A stretch of DNA of 18,107 bases from Pseudomonadota bacterium (GCA_018827585.1 JAHJXP010000045.1:1-18107), one strand, 5' to 3'; shown: positions 7,194 through 15,368, counted from the first letter of the stretch. Made by a program: numbers and translations. Notes: generated by a model not told the origin, from the sequence alone.

Positions 7194-8096
7194 TCAGATG
7201 CGCCCTCCCCTGTCAAGGATTTTTTGGGCATTCCATGATGGCCCTTCTGCACGGCGACTGATCCTTTCGGCGTCGTCGTCGGCCGCCAATCCGGCGGCAA
7301 GCAGTAGGAACTCTTTGACCGACAGGGTCTCCGCCCTTCTCCCGCCCTCGATCCCGACCCTCCGGAACACCTGGGCAAGGGTCTCCCCTTCAAATCCGGC
7401 CGCGTGGAGGTTGTTCAACAGGGTTTTTCTTCTTTGGGCAAAGGCCTTCCGGACGGTCCAGGCAAAGAGATCGCCCTCTTCCTGCGGTTCCGGATCATCG
7501 GCAAACACGATCCTGAGGACCGCAGAGGCCACGGATGGTTCGGGATAAAAGCAGCTCGCGGGAACGGCCAGCTCGCGGGTCACCGAGGCATACCGGGCGA
7601 TCATCACCGACGGGATGCCGTATTCCTTCGTCCCGGGAGGCGCTGCGAGCCGGTCCGCCAGTTCCTTCTGGAACATCAGGACCATTGAGGAGATGGATCG
7701 CCGGTATTCAAGCAGGCGAAAGAGGATCGGGGTGGATATATGGTAGGGGACATTGCCGACGACCTTGAGTTTCCCGCCCGGAGAGGGGGCTGAAAAATGG
7801 TACTCCAAGACGTCCATCTCCACGATCTCCACGCTGGCGTTTCCGGTGAAACGATCCTTCAGGGCTTCGATCAGCCGGGGATCTATTTCAAGGGCGATCA
7901 CTCTGCCCGCCTTCCGGGCAAGCTCCTCCGTCAGGAAACCCAAGCCGGCGCCGATCTCCACGATCGTCTCATTCTCCGCCGGTTCCGCCAGCGAGGCGAT
8001 CCGGCGGGTGATGTTCATATCCACAAGAAAGGACTGCCCCAGTTTTTTGCGGGGGTGGATGCCGTATTGAGCGAGCATCTGTCTTACGGAGCCCAT
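7194..8096 (-). CDS. rsmA (ksgA): 16S rRNA (adenine1518/1519-N6)-dimethyltransferase
   Basis: This enzyme dimethylates two adjacent adenines in the 3' hairpin of 16S rRNA late in small-subunit assembly, using S-adenosylmethionine. The start is ATG 8096, with AGAGG upstream. The protein then reads MGSVRQMLAQYGIHPRKKLG followed by the usual QSFLVD; the frame is open to 8213 but that extension is unlike the family. It has 300 residues. Motif I is EIGAGLGFLTEELA, the acidic ribose-binding residue is in ALEIDPRL, and motif IV is NVPYH, a variant of the more common NLPYN. The C-terminal helical domain includes VRKAFAQRRKTLLNNL. It overlaps the end of the DUF2062 gene by 13 nt and is probably coupled to it. 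Confidence 0.95.
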   Translation of the reverse strand: MGSVRQMLAQYGIHPRKKLGQSFLVDMNITRRIASLAEPAENETIVEIGAGLGFLTEELARKAGRVIALEIDPRLIEALKDRFTGNASVEIVEMDVLEYHFSAPSPGGKLKVVGNVPYHISTPILFRLLEYRRSISSMVLMFQKELADRLAAPPGTKEYGIPSVMIARYASVTRELAVPASCFYPEPSVASAVLRIVFADDPEPQEEGDLFAWTVRKAFAQRRKTLLNNLHAAGFEGETLAQVFRRVGIEGGRRAETLSVKEFLLLAAGLAADDDAERISRRAEGPSWNAQKILDRGGRI

Positions 8097-8446
8097 TGCC
8101 GCCTCTTTTCGCGAATCGCCGCGACCACCCTGCGGGCGATAAAGTAGGCGGGAACGGCAAAGACAGGGGCCATAAGTATTCCTCCCATCTGGAGGGGTAA
8201 AAAGATCTGCCATCCCAGCGCGGCCATGCCGCCGAGGGAGTAGTCCGTCGCTTCAAAACCGCAGGGCGGCATTCCCAGGATGATGCGGCCCAAGTGATAC
8301 TGGCTGAAATAAAGCAGGGGGATCGTCGCCGGATTGGAGACAAGCCACGATCCCAGGCAGGCGGCTGTTATGTTCCGCCGCAAGAGGATCCCCAGCAGGA
8401 TGATGAATCTCTCGTAAAACTCCCGCATTCTCTTCTTCTGGATCAT
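8084..8446 (-). CDS. Short DUF2062 family membrane protein
   Basis: A 120-residue protein has the DUF2062 core NITAACLGSWLVSNPATIPL, near residues 25-44. This is followed by LYFSQYHLGRIILG, a charged loop and a last helix at about 89-107 (QMGGILMAPVFAVPAYFIARR). DUF2062 proteins have no settled biochemical role. Members usually have another hydrophobic segment, with a pattern like ALGFAIGVFIGF, ahead of the SNP motif. Here MREFYERFI runs almost directly into ILLGILLRRN, so roughly 30 residues seem absent without a frameshift. That comparison is from memory of the family. The start ATG lies 6 nt after the tsaD stop with GAGG before it. The end overlaps rsmA, so the three form a tight unit. Confidence 0.75.
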   Translation of the reverse strand: MIQKKRMREFYERFIILLGILLRRNITAACLGSWLVSNPATIPLLYFSQYHLGRIILGMPPCGFEATDYSLGGMAALGWQIFLPLQMGGILMAPVFAVPAYFIARRVVAAIREKRRQWAP

Positions 8447-8452
8447 GTTGCC

Positions 8453-9451
8453 TCAGGCAAGAGGCCAGCGGGAGACGGCGTTCAGATCAAGGCCGTCTCT
8501 TTGGCCCTCCTGCAGCAGATGGTCGCCTACGGCGGCAATCATCGCCGCGTTGTCAGTGCACAATACGGGCGGCGGGATGAAGACGTCTATCCCCGAACGG
8601 GCGGCGTCGCCGCGGAACCTCTCCCGCAGCCGGCTGTTCGCGGCGACCCCCCCGCAGACCACCACCCGGAACACGGAATGGAGCGCCGCAGCCCGGAGGG
8701 TTTTCTCCACCAGGACATCGATGATCGCCTCCTGATACGAAGCGACCACGTCCGGCAATTCCTCGGGGGCGAAGGGCGAACCCCTCTTCTTCAGGCGCAT
8801 CAGGAGGGATGTCTTCAAGCCGCTGAAACTGAAATCGAGGCTGCCCTTCATCCCCCGCGGGAACGATAGGGCGTCTCGATTGCCGTTTTTTGCCAGGCGA
8901 TCGATCACCACCCCGCCGGGATATCCTAAATCCAGGAGCTTTGCCGCCTTGTCGAACGCCTCTCCGGCCGCGTCGTCCTTCGTTTGGCCGATGACGGCGA
9001 AGCGGCGAAACCCCTCCGCCAGATACAGGGTCGTATGGCCTCCGGAGACGACCAGGGCTATAAACGGAAAAGCCGGGAAGGAATCGGTGAGGAATATGGA
9101 GGCCACGTGGCCCTCGAGGTGATTGACGCCGATCAGGGGGAGGCGCCGGGCAAATGCCAGGGCCTTGGCCGTGGACAATCCCACAAGCAGGGAACCGATC
9201 AATCCCGGGCCTCTCGTCACAGCGACACCCTCGATATCCGCCAGGGTGAGCCGGGCGTCCTCCATGGCCTGCAGGATGACCGGGACGATGGCCTCGATAT
9301 GCTTGCGGGAGGCGATTTCCGGGACGACGCCGCCATACCGGGCATGAACTTCCGCCTGAGATGCAATCACATTGGACAGCGTTTCCCTGCCGTCACGGAC
9401 GACGGCGGCCGCCGTCTCGTCGCATGAAGATTCTATTCCCAAAACAACCAT
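8453..9451 (-). CDS. tsaD: tRNA N6-adenosine threonylcarbamoyltransferase
   Basis: TsaD transfers threonylcarbamoyl from threonylcarbamoyl-AMP to A37 of ANN-reading tRNAs, together with TsaB and TsaE, which are not in this window. The 332-residue length is normal. The ASKHA-fold signatures are present: GIESSCDETAAAVV at the start, RYGGVVPEIASRKH near 38-51, the metal-binding HLEGH near 110, VSGGHTTLY near 133, GEAFDKAAKLL near 162, FSFSGLKTS, GGVAANSRLRE, and CTDNAAMIA with the third metal ligand Asp. The start ATG at 9451 has only a weak ribosome site (GGGCCGGGC). The gene is divergent from nadB and leads DUF2062-rsmA. Confidence 0.97.
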   Translation of the reverse strand: MVVLGIESSCDETAAAVVRDGRETLSNVIASQAEVHARYGGVVPEIASRKHIEAIVPVILQAMEDARLTLADIEGVAVTRGPGLIGSLLVGLSTAKALAFARRLPLIGVNHLEGHVASIFLTDSFPAFPFIALVVSGGHTTLYLAEGFRRFAVIGQTKDDAAGEAFDKAAKLLDLGYPGGVVIDRLAKNGNRDALSFPRGMKGSLDFSFSGLKTSLLMRLKKRGSPFAPEELPDVVASYQEAIIDVLVEKTLRAAALHSVFRVVVCGGVAANSRLRERFRGDAARSGIDVFIPPPVLCTDNAAMIAAVGDHLLQEGQRDGLDLNAVSRWPLA

Positions 9452-9510
9452 TGCCCGGCCCCGTCAAATTTTGCTAACCCGTATAAAGTCTCAAAGCCGT
9501 TAAATTTATT

Positions 9511-9539
9511 TTTACAAAAGCGGGAAAAGTATATATAGA
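9511..9539 (+). promoter_or_regulatory. Candidate sigma70 promoter for nadB
   Basis: TTTACA (9511-9516), a 17-bp spacer and TATAGA (9534-9539) lie in the AT-rich 132-bp gap between tsaD and nadB, about 45 bp before the nadB ATG. The AT stretch also reads ATATATA, so the -10 could be shifted by two bases. No riboswitch or NadR/NiaR-like operator was recognised. Confidence 0.4.
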
Positions 9540-9583
9540 ACTGTCGGTTTTTTGTAAACAAACTTTTCGGAAACGAGACTGAC

Positions 9584-11203
9584 ATGGAATATAAAACCGA
9601 TCTTCTTATCCTGGGCACGGGCATTGCGGGGCTGAGCTTTGCCATCAAGGCGGCCGGACTGGGAAGCGTCGCCATGGTCACCAAGAAGGACAAGACCGAC
9701 TCGAACACCAATATGGCCCAGGGAGGGATTGCCGCCGTTTACGACAAGGCAGACCGCTTTGAATACCATATCGCGGATACGCTGACCTGCGGGGCCGGAC
9801 TCTGCGACGATGAAGTCGTCCGCTTCGTCGTTGAGGAGGGTCCGGAACGCATCCGGGAACTGGTCGAATGGGGCGTTGAATTCACCCGCTCCGCGTCCGA
9901 TCCCGGGCAGTTCGATCTTGGCCGGGAAGGAGGACATTCGATGAGACGGGTCCTGCACGCCAAGGACCTGACCGGCCGCGAGATCGAACGGGCGCTTCAT
10001 GAAAAGGTCTCCCGGCAGAAGAATATTCGGATCTTTGAAAACCACATCGCCGTCGATCTCATCACGAAGTCTTCCGTCCTCGGCCGGAAAATGGAGCGCG
10101 GAGACTGCTGCCTCGGCGCCTATGTCCTTGATATCGCCAGCAATGAAGTCCACACCTTCCGGGCAAAGTTCATCATGCTTTCAACCGGGGGGGCGGGCAA
10201 GGTCTATCTGATCACCACGAATCCCGACATCGCCACCGCCGACGGGATCGCCATGGCCTTTCGGGCCGGCGCGAAGATCGCCAACATGGAATTTATCCAG
10301 TTCCATCCGACCTGCCTGTACCATCCCGACGCCAAATCATTTCTTATCAGCGAAGCGGTGCGCGGCGAGGGAGGCGTCCTGAAGCTCAGAAACGGCGACA
10401 CCTTCATGGAGAAATACCATCCGATGAAGAGCCTCGCGCCGCGCGATATTGTAGCCAAGGCCATCGACACGGAGCTCAAGAAGTCCGGAGATGAGTGCGT
10501 CCTGCTGGACATCACCCACCGGCAGGAGGACTTCCTGATTTCTCGTTTTCCCAACATCTATGAGAAGTGCCTTGAATTCGGTATCGATATGACGCGGGAA
10601 CCCATTCCGGTCGTCCCGGCGGAGCATTACCTCTGCGGCGGCGTAATGGTTAATTCCTGGGGAGAGACGAACATCGAGCGGCTCTTTGCCTGCGGGGAGG
10701 TCTCCTGCACCGGTCTGCATGGCGCCAACCGCCTGGCAAGCAATTCGCTTTTGGAAGCCGTGGTTTTTGCGCATCGGGCCTTCATGCGCTTTACCGGCAT
10801 TTTCCCCGGCGTCCGCGAAGATCCGATCCCTATCCCCCCCTGGGACCCCAAAGGCGCTACGGAAAGCGACGAATCCATCGTCGTCGCCCACAACTGGGAC
10901 GAAATCCGCCGGTGCATGTGGAACTACGTGGGGATCGTCCGCTCCGACAAGCGGCTCGAGAGGGCGCAGCGCCGGATCGACCTCATCAGCAGGGAGATAG
11001 ACGAGTATTACAGGAATTTCATCATCACCCGGGACCTGCTGGAATTGCGGAATATCGCCCTGGCAGCCAAGCTCATCGTGGCCTGCGCCCGAATGCGGAA
11101 AGAGAGCCGAGGGCTGCACTACAATATCGACTACCCGGAAAAAGACGATCGTCTCTGGCGGAAGGACACGATCCCCGCCTGCGAGGATTTGACGGCTTCG
11201 TAA
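9584..11203 (+). CDS. nadB: L-aspartate oxidase
   Basis: NadB oxidises L-aspartate to iminoaspartate, the first step of de novo NAD synthesis. NadA then condenses the product; nadA is not in this window. In anaerobes fumarate can serve as electron acceptor. The 539-residue length is typical. The FAD dinucleotide-binding motif GTGIAGLSFAIKAA is at about 10-23, the active-site loop TNMAQGGIAAVYD near 43, GREGGHSMRRVLHAKDLTG near 112, FIQFHPTCLYHP near 237, and the FAD-binding CGEVSCTGLHGANRLASNSL near 370. A C-terminal helical domain follows. The ATG has a weak ribosome site (GAGACTGAC). The final Thr-Ala-Ser, all but the first base of the preceding Leu codon, and the TAA stop are encoded by the terminal repeat of an inserted element, so the original C-terminus may have differed slightly. 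Confidence 0.96.
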   Translation: MEYKTDLLILGTGIAGLSFAIKAAGLGSVAMVTKKDKTDSNTNMAQGGIAAVYDKADRFEYHIADTLTCGAGLCDDEVVRFVVEEGPERIRELVEWGVEFTRSASDPGQFDLGREGGHSMRRVLHAKDLTGREIERALHEKVSRQKNIRIFENHIAVDLITKSSVLGRKMERGDCCLGAYVLDIASNEVHTFRAKFIMLSTGGAGKVYLITTNPDIATADGIAMAFRAGAKIANMEFIQFHPTCLYHPDAKSFLISEAVRGEGGVLKLRNGDTFMEKYHPMKSLAPRDIVAKAIDTELKKSGDECVLLDITHRQEDFLISRFPNIYEKCLEFGIDMTREPIPVVPAEHYLCGGVMVNSWGETNIERLFACGEVSCTGLHGANRLASNSLLEAVVFAHRAFMRFTGIFPGVREDPIPIPPWDPKGATESDESIVVAHNWDEIRRCMWNYVGIVRSDKRLERAQRRIDLISREIDEYYRNFIITRDLLELRNIALAAKLIVACARMRKESRGLHYNIDYPEKDDRLWRKDTIPACEDLTAS

Positions 11204-11317
11204 AAAGTCCGGATGCTGCGTTGCGCTTCACCCTTCGTCATTGCGGCGTACGCCAAAGTACGCCTCATTCCTCAGGGTTCGCGCGCCTTGCCTGCGGAAC
11301 TTTTTACGAAGCCGTCA
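11190..11317. repeat. 128-bp MITE-like element with 19-bp perfect terminal inverted repeats
   Basis: TGACGGCTTCGTAAAAAGT (11190-11208) is repeated exactly, inverted, at 11299-11317. The arms continue as an imperfect inverted repeat toward a central hairpin, GGCGTAC, loop GCCAAA, GTACGCC (about 11244-11263). No coding capacity is present. A related single end occurs at 3393-3418. The size, ends and lack of a gene fit a non-autonomous mobile element or a transcription-terminating dispersed repeat. No target-site duplication is obvious by eye. The element begins inside the nadB coding region. Confidence 0.75.
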
Positions 11318-11368
11318 GGATTTGGGGCGGCAGGACTAATCCCCCTCCCCTTGACCGGATGGCGCCCC

Positions 11369-11986
11369 TCAGCGCCCGCCGAACTCCAGTTCCACCCTCC
11401 CAATCACGCCGGCGAAAACAAGTTTTATCGGGCTTCCCTCAGCCCAGTCCTTGGCGAACGGCGGAAAGCGGAGATGGTAGGCGATCCCGTAGTGGGGATT
11501 GACATAGGGGAAGAATTCCGTCAAGACGGGCGTGACCGGATCGATCCTCCGCACCTCCACCGGATGGACCTTCGCCCCCTGAGAGTCGAGGAGATAGATC
11601 GTCCAGACGGAGCCCCGCCTGTCGAAGTCGTTGGAGCTCTTCTCCGGGGTATAGGCGTAAAACATAAACTCTGTGAAGTCGGAGGCCAGCGCCGCCTGGA
11701 TATCCGCCTTCGCCTTTTGCTCGCTCTCGCCCAGGCTGTAGATCCTGGCATATTCCCGGAGATAGGCCTGCCTGAATTCCGGACCGCGGAAGGTCGCGCT
11801 GATGTACACCCTCGTTTCAAACTGCGAATAGACTGTCTGCGAGCGCGTCCACCGTTTCAAGGCCGCCATATATTCCGCGGACATGCCCTTTTCCCGGGCA
11901 ATGTCCAGGTAGCCCTCCAGATGTCCGCACCCGGCGACCGAGAAAAGAACCGCCGCACCGATCACAAGACGGAACCATCGTTTCAT
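11369..11986 (-). CDS. Small lipoprotein of unknown function, coupled to purB
   Basis: I do not recognise a named family. The start is ATG 11986, which overlaps the purB stop by 4 bp (ATGA). A longer frame from 12025 would run through purB sequence and spoil the signal peptide. The chosen start gives 205 residues beginning MKRWFRLVIGAAVLFSVAGC: basic n-region, hydrophobic core and lipobox VAGC with Cys20 as the lipidated residue. Gly follows Cys20, so no Asp+2 inner-membrane retention signal is seen and outer-membrane targeting is likely. The mature part is mixed alpha/beta with several FxxY-rich strands (FMFYAYTPEKSS, WTIYLLDSQGAKVHP) and ends in a predicted strand (IGRVELEFGG). The layout suggests a periplasmic domain anchored to the outer membrane. 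The coupling with a purine gene may be only positional. Confidence 0.75.
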   Translation of the reverse strand: MKRWFRLVIGAAVLFSVAGCGHLEGYLDIAREKGMSAEYMAALKRWTRSQTVYSQFETRVYISATFRGPEFRQAYLREYARIYSLGESEQKAKADIQAALASDFTEFMFYAYTPEKSSNDFDRRGSVWTIYLLDSQGAKVHPVEVRRIDPVTPVLTEFFPYVNPHYGIAYHLRFPPFAKDWAEGSPIKLVFAGVIGRVELEFGGR

Positions 11987-13284
11987 GATTGCTCTCCGAA
12001 GACCCGGTTGAAGATAAAATCGCAATGCTTGAGAAAATTGCGTACCTGAAACGCCTCCGCCAACTCATCCGCCTGCAGCCTGGAGACGACCTCGGCGTCT
12101 TTCATAAGCAGGTCCCTGAATTCAAGCCCCTCCTGCCAGGATCTCATCGCATTTCGCTGGACGACGGCATAGGCGTCTTCCCGGGAGAGGCCCTTTTCGA
12201 TCAGTTTCAGCAGGACCATCTGGGAAAAGATGACCCCCTTCGTCATCCGGAGATTGGATAGCATCCTCTCCGGATAGACGACGAGCTTCTCGACGAGCCC
12301 GGTGAACCGGCCCAGCATAAAATCGAGGAGGATCGTGGCATCCGGACCGATGACGCGCTCCACGGAGGAATGGCTGATGTCCCGCTCGTGCCAGAGCGCC
12401 ACGTCCTCCAGCGCGGCCAGGGCGAAGGACCGCATCAAACGGGAAAGTCCGGAGATGTTCTCCGAGAGAACGGGATTCCGTTTGTGGGGCATGGCGGAGG
12501 ACCCCTTCTGGCCGGGCGAAAAAAACTCCTCCGCCTCTTGAACCTCTGTCCGCTGGAGGAGCCTGATCTCCTGGGCAAACTTGTCGAGAGAAGAGGCGAT
12601 GATGGCCAGGGTGGTGAAGTACTCGGCATGCCGGTCCCGCTGGACGATCTGCGAGGAGACAGGGGCGGGCTTCAGCCCGAGTTTTTCGCAGACATAGCTC
12701 TCGACTGACGGATCGATGAAGGAAAACGTTCCCACCGCCCCGGAGATCTTCCCCGTCGCAATCGTCTCTCTGGCCCGGACCATCCGTTCCCGGTTCCTGG
12801 CCATTTCGGCGTACCAGAGAGTCATTTTCAGCCCGAATGTGATCGGCTCCGCATGGATGCCGTGCGATCTTCCGATCATAGGGGTATGCTTATGGGCGAA
12901 GGCCTTCTTCTTGATCGCGGCCAGCAGGGCATCGATATCCTCGATGAGGATGTCCGCCGCCTCGCACAGTAGAACGGCCAGGGCGGTGTCGAGGACGTCG
13001 GACGAGGTCAGCCCCATATGTATGAATCGCCCGTCTTCGCCGACCTTTTCGGTTACGGAGGTGAGAAAGGCGATCACATCGTGCTTTGTTGTTTCCTCGA
13101 TCTCATCTATCCTCTCCAGATCGAAACCGGCCTTTTCCTGGATGTTTTTCAGGGCGGCCTCCGGGATTTCCCCCCGCCGGGCCAGCGCCTCGCAGGCCAG
13201 GATCTCGATTTCCAGCCATTTCCGGTACCTGTTTTCCGGGCCCCAGATGGCGCTCATCTTCTCTCGCGAATATCTCGATATCAC
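11983..13284 (-). CDS. purB: Adenylosuccinate lyase
   Basis: PurB removes fumarate from SAICAR and from adenylosuccinate, two steps of purine synthesis in the cytoplasm. It is a homotetramer of the fumarase/aspartase superfamily. The 433-residue length is usual for the shorter bacterial type. Conserved segments are IHMGLTSSDVLDTALA near 88-103, GRSHGIHAEPITFGLK near 138-153 with the catalytic His, TGKISGAVGTF near 176-186, and the superfamily signature GSSAMPHKRNP near 260. The start is GTG at 13284, supported by AGGAGGT 5-6 nt upstream; no nearby ATG has a comparable site. The stop overlaps the lipoprotein gene start. Confidence 0.97.
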   Translation of the reverse strand: MISRYSREKMSAIWGPENRYRKWLEIEILACEALARRGEIPEAALKNIQEKAGFDLERIDEIEETTKHDVIAFLTSVTEKVGEDGRFIHMGLTSSDVLDTALAVLLCEAADILIEDIDALLAAIKKKAFAHKHTPMIGRSHGIHAEPITFGLKMTLWYAEMARNRERMVRARETIATGKISGAVGTFSFIDPSVESYVCEKLGLKPAPVSSQIVQRDRHAEYFTTLAIIASSLDKFAQEIRLLQRTEVQEAEEFFSPGQKGSSAMPHKRNPVLSENISGLSRLMRSFALAALEDVALWHERDISHSSVERVIGPDATILLDFMLGRFTGLVEKLVVYPERMLSNLRMTKGVIFSQMVLLKLIEKGLSREDAYAVVQRNAMRSWQEGLEFRDLLMKDAEVVSRLQADELAEAFQVRNFLKHCDFIFNRVFGEQS

Positions 13285-13353
13285 TCCGACCTCCTGACAG
13301 ATCCGTAAATTTCCCGGTCAGGCAAACCCGCTTTTTCTACGCCTGCCGGTGAT

Positions 13354-13382
13354 AATTTATTATGCGCGAACGGCGGAGTCAA
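13354..13382 (-). promoter_or_regulatory. Candidate sigma70 promoter for purB
   Basis: On the minus strand TTGACT (13382-13377) is followed after 17 bp by TAAATT (13359-13354) in an otherwise GC-rich gap. The resulting leader to the GTG start is about 60 nt. No PurR-like box or guanine riboswitch core was recognised. The rest of the 259-bp divergent gap (13285-13543) has a short C5/G5 hairpin near 13435-13456 and no gene I can support. Confidence 0.4.
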
Positions 13383-13543
13383 GGATTTTACGCAGGAACT
13401 GCTAACAATTTTGCGCGCCGCCGGTCAACAATCCCCCCTGCAACGCCTCCGGGGGCGACGGCCAAATCTCAGTTGAATTCTGCCCGCCTTCGTGTTAGAA
13501 GGTCCGAGGCGAGTCTGAATCTATTTCAAACGGGGGACGGATA

Positions 13544-15253
13544 ATGAAGAATATCTGCAAAGGGATTTTATGCCTTATACTTCTCATCGGGGCGGTTGCT
13601 CCTCTTTGGGCCAAGGATAAGAACGTGGTCGCCGTATTGCCTTTTGCCGTCCACAGCGCGGAAAACATCGATTACGTCCGGCAGGGGATCGGGGATATGC
13701 TCGGCTCGCGCATTTCCGCCAATGAAAAAATCGAGGTGGTCGGCAGGGACGGAGTGCTTGCCGCGCTCAAAGAGATCGGCAAAGCGGACCTTTCCCTTGC
13801 CGATGTGTACGCCCTTGGACAGAAGCTCAAGGCGGACTATGTGGTCTGGGGAAGCATCACGAAGATCGGCAACAGCCTGAGCATCGACGCCAAGCTCGTC
13901 GATGTGGCCGCCTCCAAATCGGCGGTGGGGATCTTCGCTCAGACCCAGAGCATGGACGAGGTAATCCCGAAGATCAGCGACTTTGCCGAGCGGATCGACG
14001 TCCACATCACGGGAGGCGTCCCTCCGGCCGCTCTGTCCTCGCCGACGGCGAAGGAGATCATTGTTTCCCGCCGCCCCGCGCCGGCCTCGCCCCAGACCTC
14101 CCGCGAAGCGGAGATCATCTCCGGGATGAAGGGCAGCCGGAAGGGCACCTTCACCTCAACCATCAACCCCGATTTCATCAACGCCGAACAGCCTCTCAAC
14201 CGGGAAACGTTCTGGAAAAGCAAACAGTTTCCGAATGAATTTCGAGGCATGGACATCGGCGATATCAACGGGGACGGTCTGAACGAAACGGTCATCATCG
14301 ATCCGAACAATGTCCTGATCTACCAGCGGAAGGGAGCTGATTTCCGGCTGATCCAGCATATTCCCGGAAAACCCTACGACAACTACATCGGCGTGGACGT
14401 CGCCGATATCAATCGCAACGGCGTCAAGGAGATCATCGTTTCGTGCTATTCGGGACAGCAGGTCAAATCCTTTGTGATCGAGTTCAGGGAAGGAAAGTTC
14501 GTCACGATCGCCGCCGATCTCCCCTGGTTTCTGAGGGTCATCGACCACGGCGACGGAAAGCCCCTGCTCATTGGCCAGAGACGCGGCTTTGAAAAGACCT
14601 TCGATACCCCGATTCACGAGATCGTCTGGCTCAACGGGGCCTATCGCGAAGGGCAGAAGATGAAGATTCCCCAGGGCCTGTCAGTATACGGTATTACTCT
14701 GGACCGGCTGGGAGCGGGCGGATCGGAAAGGATCATCGCCCTCAACGACTGGGACTACCTCTGCGTCTTCGAGCAGACGGACAAGCCCCTCTCCAAGGTC
14801 ACCGCCTTCGGCGGGAGTGCCGAGTTCGTCTGGAAGAGTGAGGAGGTCTTCGGCGGCAGCAACACCACCATCGAGCCGATCACCATGAGTTCGGACAAAT
14901 CGGCGGACAGTGTCGGCGAACCCAGCTACATCAACCAGAGGGTCATCACCTACGATACGAACCAGGACGGGAAAAGAGAGGTCATTATCGTCAAGAACCA
15001 CTCCTCCTCCGCGCGCCTGTTCCAGAACATCAAGCTCTTCAGCTCCGCCGAGATCTATAACCTGGAGTGGGACGGGATGGGGATGGTCCAAAACTGGCGG
15101 ACGAAGAAGATCAACGGTTATGTCGCGGATTTTCAGTTCAAGGACATCGACAACGACGGGGAGAACGAGATCGTCCTGGCCCTGGTCCTCTCCGTGGGCG
15201 GGACCATCCGGGACAGGAGCGTGATCGTCGCCTACTCCCTGAAGGGTCAATAG
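13544..15253 (+). CDS. Secreted protein: CsgG/FlgO/TolB-like N-terminal domain plus FG-GAP/VCBS-type repeats
   Basis: The 569-residue protein begins with a signal peptide (MKNICKGILCLILLIGAVAP, cleavage probable after LWA at 23). Residues about 27-155 read VVAVLPFAV, then LGSRISANEKIEVVGRDGV, then LGQKLKADYVVWGSITKIGN. This is the pattern of the periplasmic domain seen in CsgG, FlgO and TolB-N-like proteins. A Pro/Ser-rich linker (about 155-190) leads to a C-terminal region with at least four calcium-loop-like motifs: DINGDGLNE (240), DINRNGVKE (288), DTNQDGKRE (471) and DIDNDGENE (534). These are typical of FG-GAP/VCBS beta-propeller blades. It is likely periplasmic or surface-exposed. No lipobox is present. 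The ribosome site is a G-rich stretch before the ATG. Function is unknown; a sensor, adhesion or assembly role is a guess. It stands alone, followed 5 bp later by the tRNA promoter. Confidence 0.75.
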   Translation: MKNICKGILCLILLIGAVAPLWAKDKNVVAVLPFAVHSAENIDYVRQGIGDMLGSRISANEKIEVVGRDGVLAALKEIGKADLSLADVYALGQKLKADYVVWGSITKIGNSLSIDAKLVDVAASKSAVGIFAQTQSMDEVIPKISDFAERIDVHITGGVPPAALSSPTAKEIIVSRRPAPASPQTSREAEIISGMKGSRKGTFTSTINPDFINAEQPLNRETFWKSKQFPNEFRGMDIGDINGDGLNETVIIDPNNVLIYQRKGADFRLIQHIPGKPYDNYIGVDVADINRNGVKEIIVSCYSGQQVKSFVIEFREGKFVTIAADLPWFLRVIDHGDGKPLLIGQRRGFEKTFDTPIHEIVWLNGAYREGQKMKIPQGLSVYGITLDRLGAGGSERIIALNDWDYLCVFEQTDKPLSKVTAFGGSAEFVWKSEEVFGGSNTTIEPITMSSDKSADSVGEPSYINQRVITYDTNQDGKREVIIVKNHSSSARLFQNIKLFSSAEIYNLEWDGMGMVQNWRTKKINGYVADFQFKDIDNDGENEIVLALVLSVGGTIRDRSVIVAYSLKGQ

Positions 15254-15258
15254 GGGGA

Positions 15259-15285
15259 TTGACAAGCAGGGAAAACTGTTATAAT
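15259..15285 (+). promoter_or_regulatory. Promoter of the tRNA-Met gene
   Basis: A perfect TTGACA (15259-15264) and a perfect TATAAT (15280-15285) are separated by 15 bp, shorter than the ideal 17. The -10 is of the extended type, TGTTATAAT. It begins 5 bp after the stop of the preceding gene. Transcription would start near 15292, leaving about 75 nt of leader before the tRNA. The leader contains a GC-rich stem (GGGGCGC 15322-15328 with GCGCCCC 15352-15358). Confidence 0.65.
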
Positions 15286-15368
15286 GGCAACGCGCTTTCA
15301 TGCAAACAACGGGTCCCCGCAGGGGCGCTCTTCCGAGCGAAGCGCCTCGCGGCGCCCCCTAACATTTT

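Noticed and set aside
13362..13544. Small 60-codon plus-strand frame ahead of the FG-GAP gene
   Set aside because: It has no ribosome site, overlaps the purB promoter candidate, and its composition is basic and domainless.
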